This document shows positions 27,644 through 37,445 of a stretch of 64,000 bases of DNA, one piece after another. The position numbers and the translations under genes were made by a program. The stretch is from positions 385,900-449,899 of the forward strand of contig NZ_LN889813.1 in the NCBI RefSeq assembly GCF_900009145.1, given 5' to 3'. Each line of letters opens with the position of its first letter. Within the stretch, counting starts at the first letter, position 1. A model generated the notes under the pieces. That model was not told where the DNA came from. It saw only the letters and a list, made by a program, of their open reading frames with translations, and made no database searches. The DNA comes from Planktothrix tepida PCC 9214. Its GTDB lineage: Bacteria > Cyanobacteriota > Cyanobacteriia > Cyanobacteriales > Microcoleaceae.

Positions 27644-28288
27644 ATGTCAAAGCAGGAAAATAATATGCGGTTTCTCAAAATTGTCTTTGTCGGTCTTTTA
27701 TTATGCGTGAACCTTGTTATAGCTCAACCCTCTTGGGCTAACAAAGATTTTACGAAAGGTGCTGATTATACTGAAGTCACTCAAGCCCTCAATCAACTTC
27801 TACAAGTCAAGAATACACCGGAGGAAGCGGGCTATACCCCTGAACAATTTCAGCACCGACTCGCCCAATTACAGTCTCAAAAAACGATTCTGGAAACTGC
27901 AAAAAAACGGGCGCAGTGTCGCAATGAAACTGGAAAAACCATCGGGGTTTATGCCAGTGATGGTGGAAAAACCCCTAGCGAACTTTATTTTCTAGCAACG
28001 GGTCAAATTACGGATGATGATTGGGATTGTGATGGTTTCTACTTACCCGCAGGTTCTCAAGTAGTTCTCAGTCCAAATACTCCAGTCCAAGAGTTAACTG
28101 AACCCATTACAGTTAAGTTTGTTGACGGTACCCAATCTATAGCAAAAACCAACCCAACAACGGGTGTGATTGAATTGAATATTGAACCTGCCCATATTTT
28201 AAAAGCAGGTGAAAGTAACGGGTTAATTCCCACATTATCTCAAGCAGATATTGATACCCAAATTCCGAATCCAGAGTTAATTGACTAA
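27644..28288 (+). CDS. exported protein, unknown
   Basis: A 214-residue protein with a signal peptide (IVFVGLLLCVNLVIAQPSWA, cleavage after SWA). The start is either ATG 27644 or ATG 27665; the second gives a more usual signal peptide length. The mature part is mostly polar, begins with a helical region rich in Gln (QALNQLLQVKNTPEEAGY) and contains CRNETGKTIGVYASDGG and a DDWDCDGFYLPAGSQ segment whose two cysteines may pair. I do not recognise a family. It converges on pta with a 34-base gap. Confidence 0.65.
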   Translation: MSKQENNMRFLKIVFVGLLLCVNLVIAQPSWANKDFTKGADYTEVTQALNQLLQVKNTPEEAGYTPEQFQHRLAQLQSQKTILETAKKRAQCRNETGKTIGVYASDGGKTPSELYFLATGQITDDDWDCDGFYLPAGSQVVLSPNTPVQELTEPITVKFVDGTQSIAKTNPTTGVIELNIEPAHILKAGESNGLIPTLSQADIDTQIPNPELID

Positions 28289-28322
28289 TCACTGAATTTG
28301 GCTTCAGGGAAATCAATGCGTT

Positions 28323-30413
28323 TTAATTTATTCCCTGAGCTTGAATTGCCGTAATCGCAACGGTATTGACAATATCAGGAATCGTACAGCCTCGACTTAA
28401 ATCATTCACGGGTTTATTTAACCCTTGTAAAACCGGGCCAATGGCAATCGCATCCGCCGACCGTTGTACAGCTTTGTAAGTATTATTTCCCGTGTTTAAA
28501 TCAGGGAAAATAAACACCGTTGCGTGTCCGGCTACTTCACTTCCAGGGAGTTTTGTTTTAGCCACATCTTCATCAACCGCCGCATCATATTGAATCGGGC
28601 CTTCTATTTTTAAATCGGGGCGTAATTGACGGGCAAGAATGGTGGCTTCTCGAACTTTATCGACATCTTCTCCTTGACCGGATTCTCCCGTAGAATAGGA
28701 TAACATAGCCACTAAGGGTTCCACCCCAAATTGTTGAGCGGTTAAGGCAGAACTAATGGCAATATCTGCTAATTGTTGAGGATTAGGATTAGGATTAACC
28801 GCACAATCTCCATAGACTAAAACCCGGTCTTCTAAACACATTAAAAACACACTGGAAACAATGGAACATCCGGGTTGAGTTCTAATAAATTCTAAGGCGG
28901 GACGAATTGTATGTCCGGTGGTATGAACGGCCCCGGATACCATGCCATCTGCCATGCCTTTATAAACCATCATTGTACCAAAATAGCTAACATCGTGCAT
29001 CACATCTCGCGCACAATCTTCGGTAATACCTTTATGTTTTCGGAGTTGATAATAGGTTTGAGCATAGTCTTGATACCATTCGGAAGTCATGGGATTAACA
29101 AGATTAACGCCATCGAGTTTTAAGCCAAAGGAAGTTGCTTTTTCTCGAATTTCATCGGGATTTCCTAATAAAGTAATTTCGGCGACACCCCGCCTTAATA
29201 AAATTTCACTGGCTTTTAAAATCCGTTCTTCTGTACCTTCGGGTAAGACAATATGTTGACGTTGTTTTTTAGCTCGTGCAATTAATTCATACTCGAACAT
29301 AATTGGCGTAATGCGCGAAGGACGAGATAAGGAAATCCGTTTTTCGATTTTAGACGTATCAATATAGGTTTCAAATCCTCCTAACGCAGATGCGATTTTT
29401 CGCTCGTTATCTGGCGTAATTTTTGAATGCACATGGTTAATTTTAGTGGCGGTATTGTAGGTATCGGTTTCCACCGCCAATAGGGGAACTGTCCATTTTT
29501 TAAAGCCTTTAATCAGTTTATGGAGGGAGGGCGCAAGTTCTAAGCCTCCGGTTAAAATAATTCCGGCAATATTGGGATAATTTTCTGAAAAAGTGGAAGC
29601 TAAACACGCTAAAATAATATCAGCGCGATCCCCTGGGGTAATGATTAAACTGCCTTCTCGAATATGATATAAGAAATTCGGAACGTGCATTGCCGCCACT
29701 TTAAACGATATCACTTCTTGTTTTAATTGTTCTGGATCACCATGAACCAATCGAGCTTGAACGGCGGTGGCAATTTCTCCAACGGTTGGTTTCCCTAAGT
29801 CTTCGATTTCGGGTAAGAAAAACACCGGATCATCATAAGACCAAATATGTTCCAGTTGATCAGCAACGGATTGAAATTGTTCTAAGGGAATGCGATTAAC
29901 CATCGTTGCTACTAAGCTACACCCTTGTTCTATAAAGGCTTCTCGTTCACTTTTGACACTGCTAATCAGTTCTTTTATCGTTTTCCCTTGACCATTAGCA
30001 ACTAATAAAATAGGGGCGGATAATTGATTGGCAATTTCTGCATTTAGGTTAAACTCAAAGGCGGAAATAACATCAGTAAAATCCGTTCCTTCACAGATAA
30101 TAAAATCACATTTAGCTTCTAAAATTTTATATTTTTCAATAATGCGTTTGAGAATTTCTTCAAGTTGTCCTTCTGCAACTAACGTCCGGGTTTCTTCATG
30201 GGTGACTCCATAATAAGTTTCATAGGAAAACTCTAAATGATAGCGACTGGAAATCAGTTCAATATCATTATCTGGTTGGGTTCCCGCATGAATCATAGGA
30301 CGGAAAAATCCTAACCGTCGAATGCGTTTGGAGAGTAATTCCATGATGCCTAACAGAATCAAGGATTTACCACTATTGGGTTCAATGGCACTAATATATA
30401 AATTGTTAATCAT
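28323..30413 (-). CDS. pta: phosphate acetyltransferase
   Basis: A 696-residue long-form Pta: an N-terminal BioD-like P-loop domain (EPNSGKSLILLGIMELL), a central DRTGG domain (about residues 220-330) and a C-terminal PTA_PTB domain from about 375 with VLPEGTEERILKA, SGAVHTTGHTIRPAL and GPVLQGLNKPVNDLSRG. Pta interconverts acetyl-CoA and acetyl phosphate, usually with acetate kinase, which is not in this window. The regulatory N-terminal domains are complete. The ATG at 30411-30413 begins at the P-loop domain, as in other cyanobacteria. Confidence 0.95.
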   Translation of the reverse strand: MINNLYISAIEPNSGKSLILLGIMELLSKRIRRLGFFRPMIHAGTQPDNDIELISSRYHLEFSYETYYGVTHEETRTLVAEGQLEEILKRIIEKYKILEAKCDFIICEGTDFTDVISAFEFNLNAEIANQLSAPILLVANGQGKTIKELISSVKSEREAFIEQGCSLVATMVNRIPLEQFQSVADQLEHIWSYDDPVFFLPEIEDLGKPTVGEIATAVQARLVHGDPEQLKQEVISFKVAAMHVPNFLYHIREGSLIITPGDRADIILACLASTFSENYPNIAGIILTGGLELAPSLHKLIKGFKKWTVPLLAVETDTYNTATKINHVHSKITPDNERKIASALGGFETYIDTSKIEKRISLSRPSRITPIMFEYELIARAKKQRQHIVLPEGTEERILKASEILLRRGVAEITLLGNPDEIREKATSFGLKLDGVNLVNPMTSEWYQDYAQTYYQLRKHKGITEDCARDVMHDVSYFGTMMVYKGMADGMVSGAVHTTGHTIRPALEFIRTQPGCSIVSSVFLMCLEDRVLVYGDCAVNPNPNPQQLADIAISSALTAQQFGVEPLVAMLSYSTGESGQGEDVDKVREATILARQLRPDLKIEGPIQYDAAVDEDVAKTKLPGSEVAGHATVFIFPDLNTGNNTYKAVQRSADAIAIGPVLQGLNKPVNDLSRGCTIPDIVNTVAITAIQAQGIN

Positions 30414-30604
30414 AAGTTAAAAATCGGTTAACGTCAGATTTATTCCCTCTCTTTAATTCTAGGCTGATTTTTCAGATCGGTTGTGACTCTTGGCAAAGTT
30501 CGGCTTTTTTTTAAGATTGTTACATTTATTAACAATTGGGGAAGATTCACAACTCACCACAATGGGATAATAAGTGATTGGTCTTTAGTAAAATTTTTTA
30601 TTGA

Positions 30605-31618
<1,014 letters not shown>

Positions 31619-31633
31619 GAAAGATTAAAATAA

Positions 31634-31658
31634 GGCGGGTTTTACATCTTCACCCGCC
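31634..31658 (+). terminator. hairpin after hemB, weak terminator
   Basis: GGCGGGT (31634-31640) pairs with ACCCGCC (31652-31658) across an 11-base loop, 16 bases after the hemB stop. No T-run follows, so it may protect the 3' end of the message more than end transcription. Confidence 0.5.
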
Positions 31659-32026
31659 TCCACCGTAAACTATCAACGGGGAAAACCGGAGACTCGGAAA
31701 AAATATAAAGATTATTAATAGATATTTAGATTTTATTTTAATATTTAAAACAATTCTCTTAAAAGTCAATTTTTTATTGAGAATAATTAGCAAAAAGTTG
31801 ACGGATTCATAGGGGTTCTGGTATAGTAAGAAAAAGGGTATTCAAGGGCTTATTGTGTCTATGGGTAAAAATTCAGTCTATAACCCCCTTGCTGTCGTCA
31901 ATACTGTATAAAAAATTACCCAGATTTCGTTTAGCGATGCACGGATTTTTGGAAGAGAATATTAAGTCGAGGCTAGGTATCTTGACAAAATTCTTATTTT
32001 GTGCATTGACGTTTCTTTTCCCTATT
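31659..32026. other. 368-base gap without a convincing gene
   Basis: The gap between hemB and the receiver-kinase gene that converges on it is A+T-rich. An 84-codon frame (31853-32107) lies here but runs into the kinase gene on the opposite strand and has no ribosome site or recognisable content. I see nothing else. Confidence 0.5.
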
Positions 32027-33094
32027 TTAGATTACGACAGTAAAAATAGACCCTTGAGGAGCGTTATTTTCAATAGAAATTGTCCCTCCGTGAGCTTCAA
32101 CGGCTAATTTACAAAACGCTAAACCTAATCCAATTTGAGGAATTCCTTTGCGAAAAGTTCCGATATCGTATTTCTCAAAAATCCGTTGTCGGCTTTCTTC
32201 ACTAATCCCAGAACCGCAATCGATTACCTGAATTTTCACCATTGCGTCCGGGGGATAACTGATTCGAAAAGTAACTTGACTTCCTACGGGAGAAAATTTA
32301 ATAGCATTCGATAATAAATTATCAATCACTCGATGCAAAATCACCGGATCAACAAATATTTGTCTCCCGGCTTCGGGAAACTCATACAATAATTTGATCT
32401 GACGATAAGCCACAATTGCTTCAAAATCCGTCACCACTGTATGACCCATTTCAGATAGATCAACCTGCTCATACTCCAAAACGAATTCATCCGTTTGAAC
32501 TTTAGCTATAATTAATAAACTATTGACTAAGGAAACCATGCGTTTGCTGAGTCGTAAAATATCCTCAACCTTTTGAAGTTGTTTGGGTTGTAATGGGGAA
32601 AGTTTGAGAAGTTCACAACTAAATAAAACCCCAGCTAAAGGATTATTCAAATCATGAATAATCATATTCGATAAATCCTCTCTCGCTTGAAGTAACGCTT
32701 GTAATTCATCATATTGCTGCTTCATTCTTAACATAGAGCGAATTCGGGCACGCAATTCAATCCCATTCACCGGCTTACTAATAAAATCATCCGCACCTGC
32801 ATCTAAACAAAGTGCTAAATCTTCTTTAGCCGTTAAAACGGTGACCATAATAATCGGAAGATGACACCAAAGGGGATTTTTTTTGATCTGATGACAAAGT
32901 GCAATTCCATCGAACTGTGGCATCATCATATCTAATAAAATCACATCTGGTGATTTGACCGATAAATAGTCCAAGGCTTCAGTGCTGCTCCTGGCAAAAC
33001 TCAGATCATACCCTTCTTGATATAAAAGAAATTCGATGACATGAAAATTGTCTGGCTCATCATCCACTATCAGCACGGAAGGAGGTAAAGCCAT
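32027..33094 (-). CDS. receiver-histidine kinase (REC-HisKA-HATPase)
   Basis: A 355-residue protein: an N-terminal receiver domain (IVDDEPDN acid pocket, phospho-aspartate in VILLDMMMP, ISKP lysine), a short linker, HisKA with MIIHDLNNPLAG near residue 150 and a HATPase with DNLLSNAIKFSP and IGLGLAFCKL. The receiver ahead of the kinase means it answers an upstream kinase and can pass the phosphate on. I place the start at ATG 33094, where AAGGAG lies ahead; a longer frame from a TTG at 33112 is an alternative. The gene follows the decayed receiver gene by 11 bases. Confidence 0.88.
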   Translation of the reverse strand: MALPPSVLIVDDEPDNFHVIEFLLYQEGYDLSFARSSTEALDYLSVKSPDVILLDMMMPQFDGIALCHQIKKNPLWCHLPIIMVTVLTAKEDLALCLDAGADDFISKPVNGIELRARIRSMLRMKQQYDELQALLQAREDLSNMIIHDLNNPLAGVLFSCELLKLSPLQPKQLQKVEDILRLSKRMVSLVNSLLIIAKVQTDEFVLEYEQVDLSEMGHTVVTDFEAIVAYRQIKLLYEFPEAGRQIFVDPVILHRVIDNLLSNAIKFSPVGSQVTFRISYPPDAMVKIQVIDCGSGISEESRQRIFEKYDIGTFRKGIPQIGLGLAFCKLAVEAHGGTISIENNAPQGSIFTVVI

Positions 33095-33105
33095 TCTTAA
33101 CTCCT

Positions 33106-33493
33106 TTAACAAGATTTTGAGAAGAAAGTTTGTATCGTTTCTAATAATTGTACAAGACGAATGGGTTTCGTTAAATAGACATTTACATTCATTGCTAAAT
33201 ACCGTTCTTGATCTTCCGGCATAGCCAAAGCCGTTAATGCAATAATTGGAATTTGATAAATTGATGAATTTGCTCTAATTTGGCGCATGGCTGTTAATCC
33301 ATCTATTGGAGGCCTGGAAATATCCATTAAAATCAAGGGCGGTCATTGCTCTTGTGTTATTTTAAGCACGTCTCAACTATTTTTAGCAAGCACAACTTGA
33401 TAACCTTTGCCATCCCCATACTCCAACTTCAAGTAGTGCTATATCTTTCTTTAAGTAACGACGATAGACGGTTCGATGTTCTGGAGAATCGTC
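33106..33493 (-). pseudogene. decayed response regulator (receiver) with remains of another
   Basis: The open part (33336 down to 33106) encodes the back half of a receiver: LILMDIS with the phospho-aspartate, IPIIALTALAM and YLTKPIR. Read upstream in the same frame, receiver sequence continues (KGYQVVLAKNS) but is broken by TGA codons at 33343-33345 and 33373-33375, so the gene is dead. Further upstream, in another frame, 33443-33493 encodes DDSPEHRTVYRRYLKKD, the start of a different receiver typical of large hybrid kinases. The region therefore joins parts of two receiver genes. Confidence 0.8.
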
Positions 33494-33509
33494 TTGTTGA
33501 ATTCAAGTT

Positions 33510-33944
33510 TCAGCGCAGCAGAGAAACTTCTAGCCAATAATGAAGAAAATGCTTGATTTTCTGTTTGAATTCATCTATTCCTATAGGTTTTAAAAGATAA
33601 CTGTTAGCTCCGTATAGATAGCAGGTTTCTATATCTTTAGGGTTGGAAGATGAGGTTAAGACAATAATCGGGATACTTTTTAGCATTATATCTTGTTTTA
33701 CCTGGTAAATAACCTCCCGACCATCCGTTCCCGGTAAGTTCAGATCCAGAAGAATTAAATCTGGAACAGGTGCGATATCGGGATTAGAATAATGATCTTG
33801 ATGATACAAATAAGCTAACGCATCGTCTCCATCCATAACCCTATAAATCCGATTAGAATAGGATAACTGTCGCATCACCCGTTTGAATGCGGTGAAGTCT
33901 TCATCACTATCCTCAACCACTAATATCGTTCTTTGATATTGCAT
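33510..33944 (-). CDS. phytochrome-associated response regulator, Rcp-like
   Basis: A 144-residue single-domain response regulator. ILVVEDSDEDFTAFKRVM gives the acid pocket, DLILLDLNLPGTDGREV the phospho-aspartate, IIVLTSSSNPKDIE the threonine and SYLLKPI the lysine. The sequence has the extended C-terminus of Rcp proteins, which pair with phytochrome kinases and often dimerise. It lies 28 bases downstream of the bacteriophytochrome gene on the same strand, the known cph-rcp arrangement, so it is the likely phosphate acceptor. There is no output domain, so it must act through partners. Confidence 0.85.
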   Translation of the reverse strand: MQYQRTILVVEDSDEDFTAFKRVMRQLSYSNRIYRVMDGDDALAYLYHQDHYSNPDIAPVPDLILLDLNLPGTDGREVIYQVKQDIMLKSIPIIVLTSSSNPKDIETCYLYGANSYLLKPIGIDEFKQKIKHFLHYWLEVSLLR

Positions 33945-33972
33945 TCACTTTCCTCAGCCTCTTTCTAATAAT

Positions 33973-36282
33973 TTATCCTAAAAAATAAGGAAGTGTAAAA
34001 TAAAAGGTTGTCCCTTCATGGGGAATAGAATTGAGCCAAATTGTTCCCCCATGTCGTTCAATAATTTTTTTAACAATTGTTAATCCCGCTCCCGTTCCAC
34101 CTCCATATTGAGTTCGTGCATGAAGGCGTTTAAAAATTCTGAAAATAGTGTCATGATGCTTGAGCGGAATTCCAATACCATTATCCCGAATATACAACGT
34201 TAAAAACGGTTGAGTTTCTTCTGTGATCAGGAGTTCTGGATCTAAATATCCAATTTCGACAGATTTGATTAACTGCTCATTATATTTTAATCCATTACTA
34301 ATTAAATTTGTCAAGACTTCTTGAATTAAAATTTTATCCCCTCGAATCAAGGGTAAAGTTCGAGGAATCACAATATTGATTGTATCGGCTGCATAACTCA
34401 TTTGAAACAATTCAATAATCCGAGAGATTAACTGATTCAAATCTAACGGATTCAGCTTCAATTCCTGTCGCCCCAGGCGAGAAAAATGTAATAGAGAATT
34501 GATTAAATCCTCCATCCGTTTCGTCAAATCAACTAAGGTTTGCAGTTTATAAACTCCATCCTCATCGAGAACTTGACCATAATCTTCCAATAAAAAGGTA
34601 GAATAATTATGAATTCCGCGCAAGGGTTCTTTTAAATCATGGGAAGCAATATAAACAAAGGCATCTAACTCGCTATTGGTGCGTTGTAAATCTAAATTTA
34701 TTGCGGCCAGTTCGTCAGCTTTCTGTAAAATAATACTAACTAAGGCACTTCTGACTTCTAGGGCGGCTTCAATTTCAAAAGGTTGCCAAGGTAAGGACTT
34801 TCCCTGAACCGTTTCTTGCCACAGAGCAAAGGATTTACGCGGAAAAATTGTTAAACTGCCATCTTCTTCAATTCGTTTTGGTTTATCAGGATTTCCCGCC
34901 CAATTCACATATTGTAATTGTTCAGGACGAAACCATAAAATAAAATTTCGTTTAATTTTGGTAATGGAAATTGCCAGTAAACCACTAGCAACCGCCTGAA
35001 AATTTGCCGCTGGAGGGTACACCGTTGAGAGGGAATCGGTAACAAATGTATGATTTTTAAATTGATCAGATAACCACAGAATTAAGGGTTCTAATTCTGA
35101 ACTTGAAGGGGTTTTTCCTATAAGAATTAAATGCTCATCTTGAACAAAAACCGCCCCTTCTGCCGCCATTAATTTCAGGAGATCTTCTTGATTTTGCAGT
35201 AAAGCATCCATGATCGTTTCTGCCTGAACCATAATATCTGTAAATTTTGCTTGCAGAGATTTTAGGGATAGTTTGTAATCTAAATTTTCATGTTCTACCT
35301 TAGTCGGTAACTCTAAAGACATCGCTTGTCCCAGAAATTCACACACCGTTCTGAGACTATAGGAAAGAAATTTAGGGCTGTAATGATGACAGGCAATTAA
35401 TCCCCAAAGTTGATTATTGTTAACAATTGAAATTGAGAGGGATGCTGCGACCCCCATATTTTTTAAATATTCTCGATGAATGGGAGAGACACTCCTCAAC
35501 ACACTAAAGCTTAAATCAAGGGGTTCTGTTGCTGTATCCGATGGCATAGAAATAATAGGAACAGGTTGATAATTAATATCAGGAATTAATCGCAATCCAT
35601 TGAGAATATAGAGTTGTTTTGCTTGTTTAGGAATATCAGAATCAGGATAATGTAATCCCAGATAAGGTTCTAAATCCTCTCGCTTTTCCTCGGCAATGAC
35701 CGTTCCTGAACCATCGGAAAAAAACCGATAAATCATGACTCGATCAAACTTCGTAATTTTTTGGATTTCTTGGATTAAAACTTCACACATTTGAGCAAGG
35801 GTTGTTGTTTTTTGCAGTTTTAAAAATACCTTTTTAGTTAATTCATAAAAATTTAAAAAATTAGGCGATTCTTTTTCTGCTGTTGGTTCTAATTCTAAAA
35901 TAAAATAATTTTGAGGAGAACGGTGAATAATCCCTTGGAATACTTTGATATCTTGATTAATTTGTACCTGAAGTTGTACTGGATTAACCTGATCAAACGT
36001 TCCTTCTAAACACTCTTGCAGGGCCAAAAGTTGCTCTGAGGCAAATAGAAAAGATAGGGGGTGTCCTAAACATTGTTCGGGTGGGATCCCTAAATAAACC
36101 TCTGTATTATTACTAACTTGAAGAATATTCAGGTCAGGATTGGACAACACAAACAAAATTCCATGAGATTGAATTGTGCCCGGAAGATGGATAAGTTCTC
36201 GATCACAGTTATTTAAACTTAAAGGTTCAGGGAAAAGTTCAAATTGTGTCGTCGATGGTAAGTTAAAGTTATGGGAATTCAA
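33973..36282 (-). CDS. biliverdin-type bacteriophytochrome histidine kinase (CphB-like)
   Basis: A 769-residue light sensor kinase: PAS (residues about 20-125, CDRELIHLPGTIQSHG), GAF (150-320, with PDSDIPKQA), PHY (330-510), HisKA with YIASHDLKEPLRG and HATPase with NLISNGLKYNE and GGTGAGLTIVKK. Cys26, just before the DRELIH motif, is where bacteriophytochromes attach biliverdin. The GAF position that carries the bilin cysteine in Cph1-type proteins (the CH pair) is Ile-His here (SVSPIHREYLKNMG). This points to a biliverdin-binding, red/far-red sensor like Calothrix CphB. The Rcp-like regulator follows directly. Confidence 0.88.
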   Translation of the reverse strand: MNSHNFNLPSTTQFELFPEPLSLNNCDRELIHLPGTIQSHGILFVLSNPDLNILQVSNNTEVYLGIPPEQCLGHPLSFLFASEQLLALQECLEGTFDQVNPVQLQVQINQDIKVFQGIIHRSPQNYFILELEPTAEKESPNFLNFYELTKKVFLKLQKTTTLAQMCEVLIQEIQKITKFDRVMIYRFFSDGSGTVIAEEKREDLEPYLGLHYPDSDIPKQAKQLYILNGLRLIPDINYQPVPIISMPSDTATEPLDLSFSVLRSVSPIHREYLKNMGVAASLSISIVNNNQLWGLIACHHYSPKFLSYSLRTVCEFLGQAMSLELPTKVEHENLDYKLSLKSLQAKFTDIMVQAETIMDALLQNQEDLLKLMAAEGAVFVQDEHLILIGKTPSSSELEPLILWLSDQFKNHTFVTDSLSTVYPPAANFQAVASGLLAISITKIKRNFILWFRPEQLQYVNWAGNPDKPKRIEEDGSLTIFPRKSFALWQETVQGKSLPWQPFEIEAALEVRSALVSIILQKADELAAINLDLQRTNSELDAFVYIASHDLKEPLRGIHNYSTFLLEDYGQVLDEDGVYKLQTLVDLTKRMEDLINSLLHFSRLGRQELKLNPLDLNQLISRIIELFQMSYAADTINIVIPRTLPLIRGDKILIQEVLTNLISNGLKYNEQLIKSVEIGYLDPELLITEETQPFLTLYIRDNGIGIPLKHHDTIFRIFKRLHARTQYGGGTGAGLTIVKKIIERHGGTIWLNSIPHEGTTFYFTLPYFLG

Positions 36283-36713
36283 GGAATAGGCCTCCTCAAG
36301 TTGTAGTATTATCAGTAATTATACAGTTAATTAAAACCGAACTCTTCATTAAAGGTCTATTTTAGATATCGGTACTGATTAAGATATGTTAAATCTAATT
36401 CTCAATCAAGGGTTGATAAACAGGTTAGTGATGCAGCGCAACGTGCTATAATCAGACTGGAGATTTTTCAGGATACCCAACAATTCATTTTGAAAGCCCA
36501 AGCTTAAGAAATTGGAATTCCTGAAACCAAAAAAAATATTTAACAAATTTTATTGCAGTTCAAATGCAGGAAATATTTCCGGTACTGGACTCAGTTGATC
36601 AAGGGTTAAACCTTTTTCAAAGCTCATCGGGGCAGTATTTTGATCGAAACCATCCTCGGAGCAAAAACACAATTTACCATCAAATTATCGCTGGAGGGAA
36701 ATGAATAAATTTT
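36283..36713. other. 431-base gap with a gene relic and a leader ORF
   Basis: This gap holds the divergent promoters of the phytochrome and the receiver trio. Within it, 36564-36704 is an open frame of 46 codons (MQEIFPVLDSVDQGLNLF ... IYHQIIAGGK). In a second frame just upstream lies FQDTQQFILKAQA-stop-EIGIPET, linked to it across an A-run, which looks like a decayed small gene. A GGAGGG ribosome site at about 36693-36698 serves a six-codon ORF (36701-36721, MNKFYE) that overlaps the start of the next gene. Confidence 0.5.
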
Positions 36714-37445
36714 ATGAATAAAGTTTTGATTATTGAAGATGAAGATACCATTCGAGAAAATATAATGGAGTTACTTTTATCCGAAGAATTCCAAGTTTTA
36801 GATGCGGCTCAAGGTCAATTAGGGATTAAGTTAGCTTCAGAGTATCAACCCAACTTAATTCTCTGTGATATTATAATGCCAGATATTGATGGGTATACTG
36901 TTCTCACCGAGATGCAAAAACAACCCCTTCTTGCCAATATTCCGTTTATTTTTATGACCGCTAAAGCTGAACGCAGGGATTTGCGGTTAGGAATGGAATT
37001 AGGGGCGGATGACTACATCACAAAACCCTTTACACCGATAGAACTCTTGAGTACCATTCGCGCCCGATTAAAAAAACAACAACAGTATTTATTTCAATAT
37101 GCGGAGGAACGAGAACGTGCAAATCAACTTAAACAGAAAGTTGCTGAACTTGAGCAACTCAGCAAAACCCAGGAAGAACTGTTACTGCGGCTATCAGAAG
37201 AACTGAGTAACCCGATGTCTAATATTAGTTTAGCGGTTCAAATGTTAAACTTATTATCAACCAACGCCAATGAAGTACCTCATTTAGCTTTAAAACAACA
37301 ACGTTACTTAAAAATCCTCCAAGAAGAGTGTGCGCGGGAAGTGAGTATTCTCAATCAGATTTCAGACTTACAAACGCTATTAACCCCAGAAAATATTAAA
37401 TTCATTCGCAAACTCAATGTATTACAGAGAAACAACTATGACTAA
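36714..37445 (+). CDS. response regulator with a pseudo-HisKA domain
   Basis: A 243-residue protein with an N-terminal receiver (IIEDEDTIRENIMELLL, phospho-aspartate in LILCDIIMPDIDGY, TKPFTP) and a coiled C-terminal domain that looks like a kinase dimerisation domain. Where the kinase would have SHELRTPL, this protein has SEELSNPMSNIS: the phospho-accepting histidine is missing and no HATPase follows. It can therefore receive phosphate but not act as a kinase; a role as an adaptor or phosphate sink is an inference. The start codon overlaps a six-codon leader ORF, and its stop overlaps the next gene by eight bases. Confidence 0.82.
   Translation: MNKVLIIEDEDTIRENIMELLLSEEFQVLDAAQGQLGIKLASEYQPNLILCDIIMPDIDGYTVLTEMQKQPLLANIPFIFMTAKAERRDLRLGMELGADDYITKPFTPIELLSTIRARLKKQQQYLFQYAEERERANQLKQKVAELEQLSKTQEELLLRLSEELSNPMSNISLAVQMLNLLSTNANEVPHLALKQQRYLKILQEECAREVSILNQISDLQTLLTPENIKFIRKLNVLQRNNYD

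Noticed and set aside
31853..32107. 84-codon frame after hemB
   Set aside because: Runs into the kinase gene on the other strand and has no coding signature.
33346..33540. 64-codon plus-strand frame over the receiver pseudogene
   Set aside because: The minus strand of the same DNA shows receiver sequence; the plus frame is its shadow.
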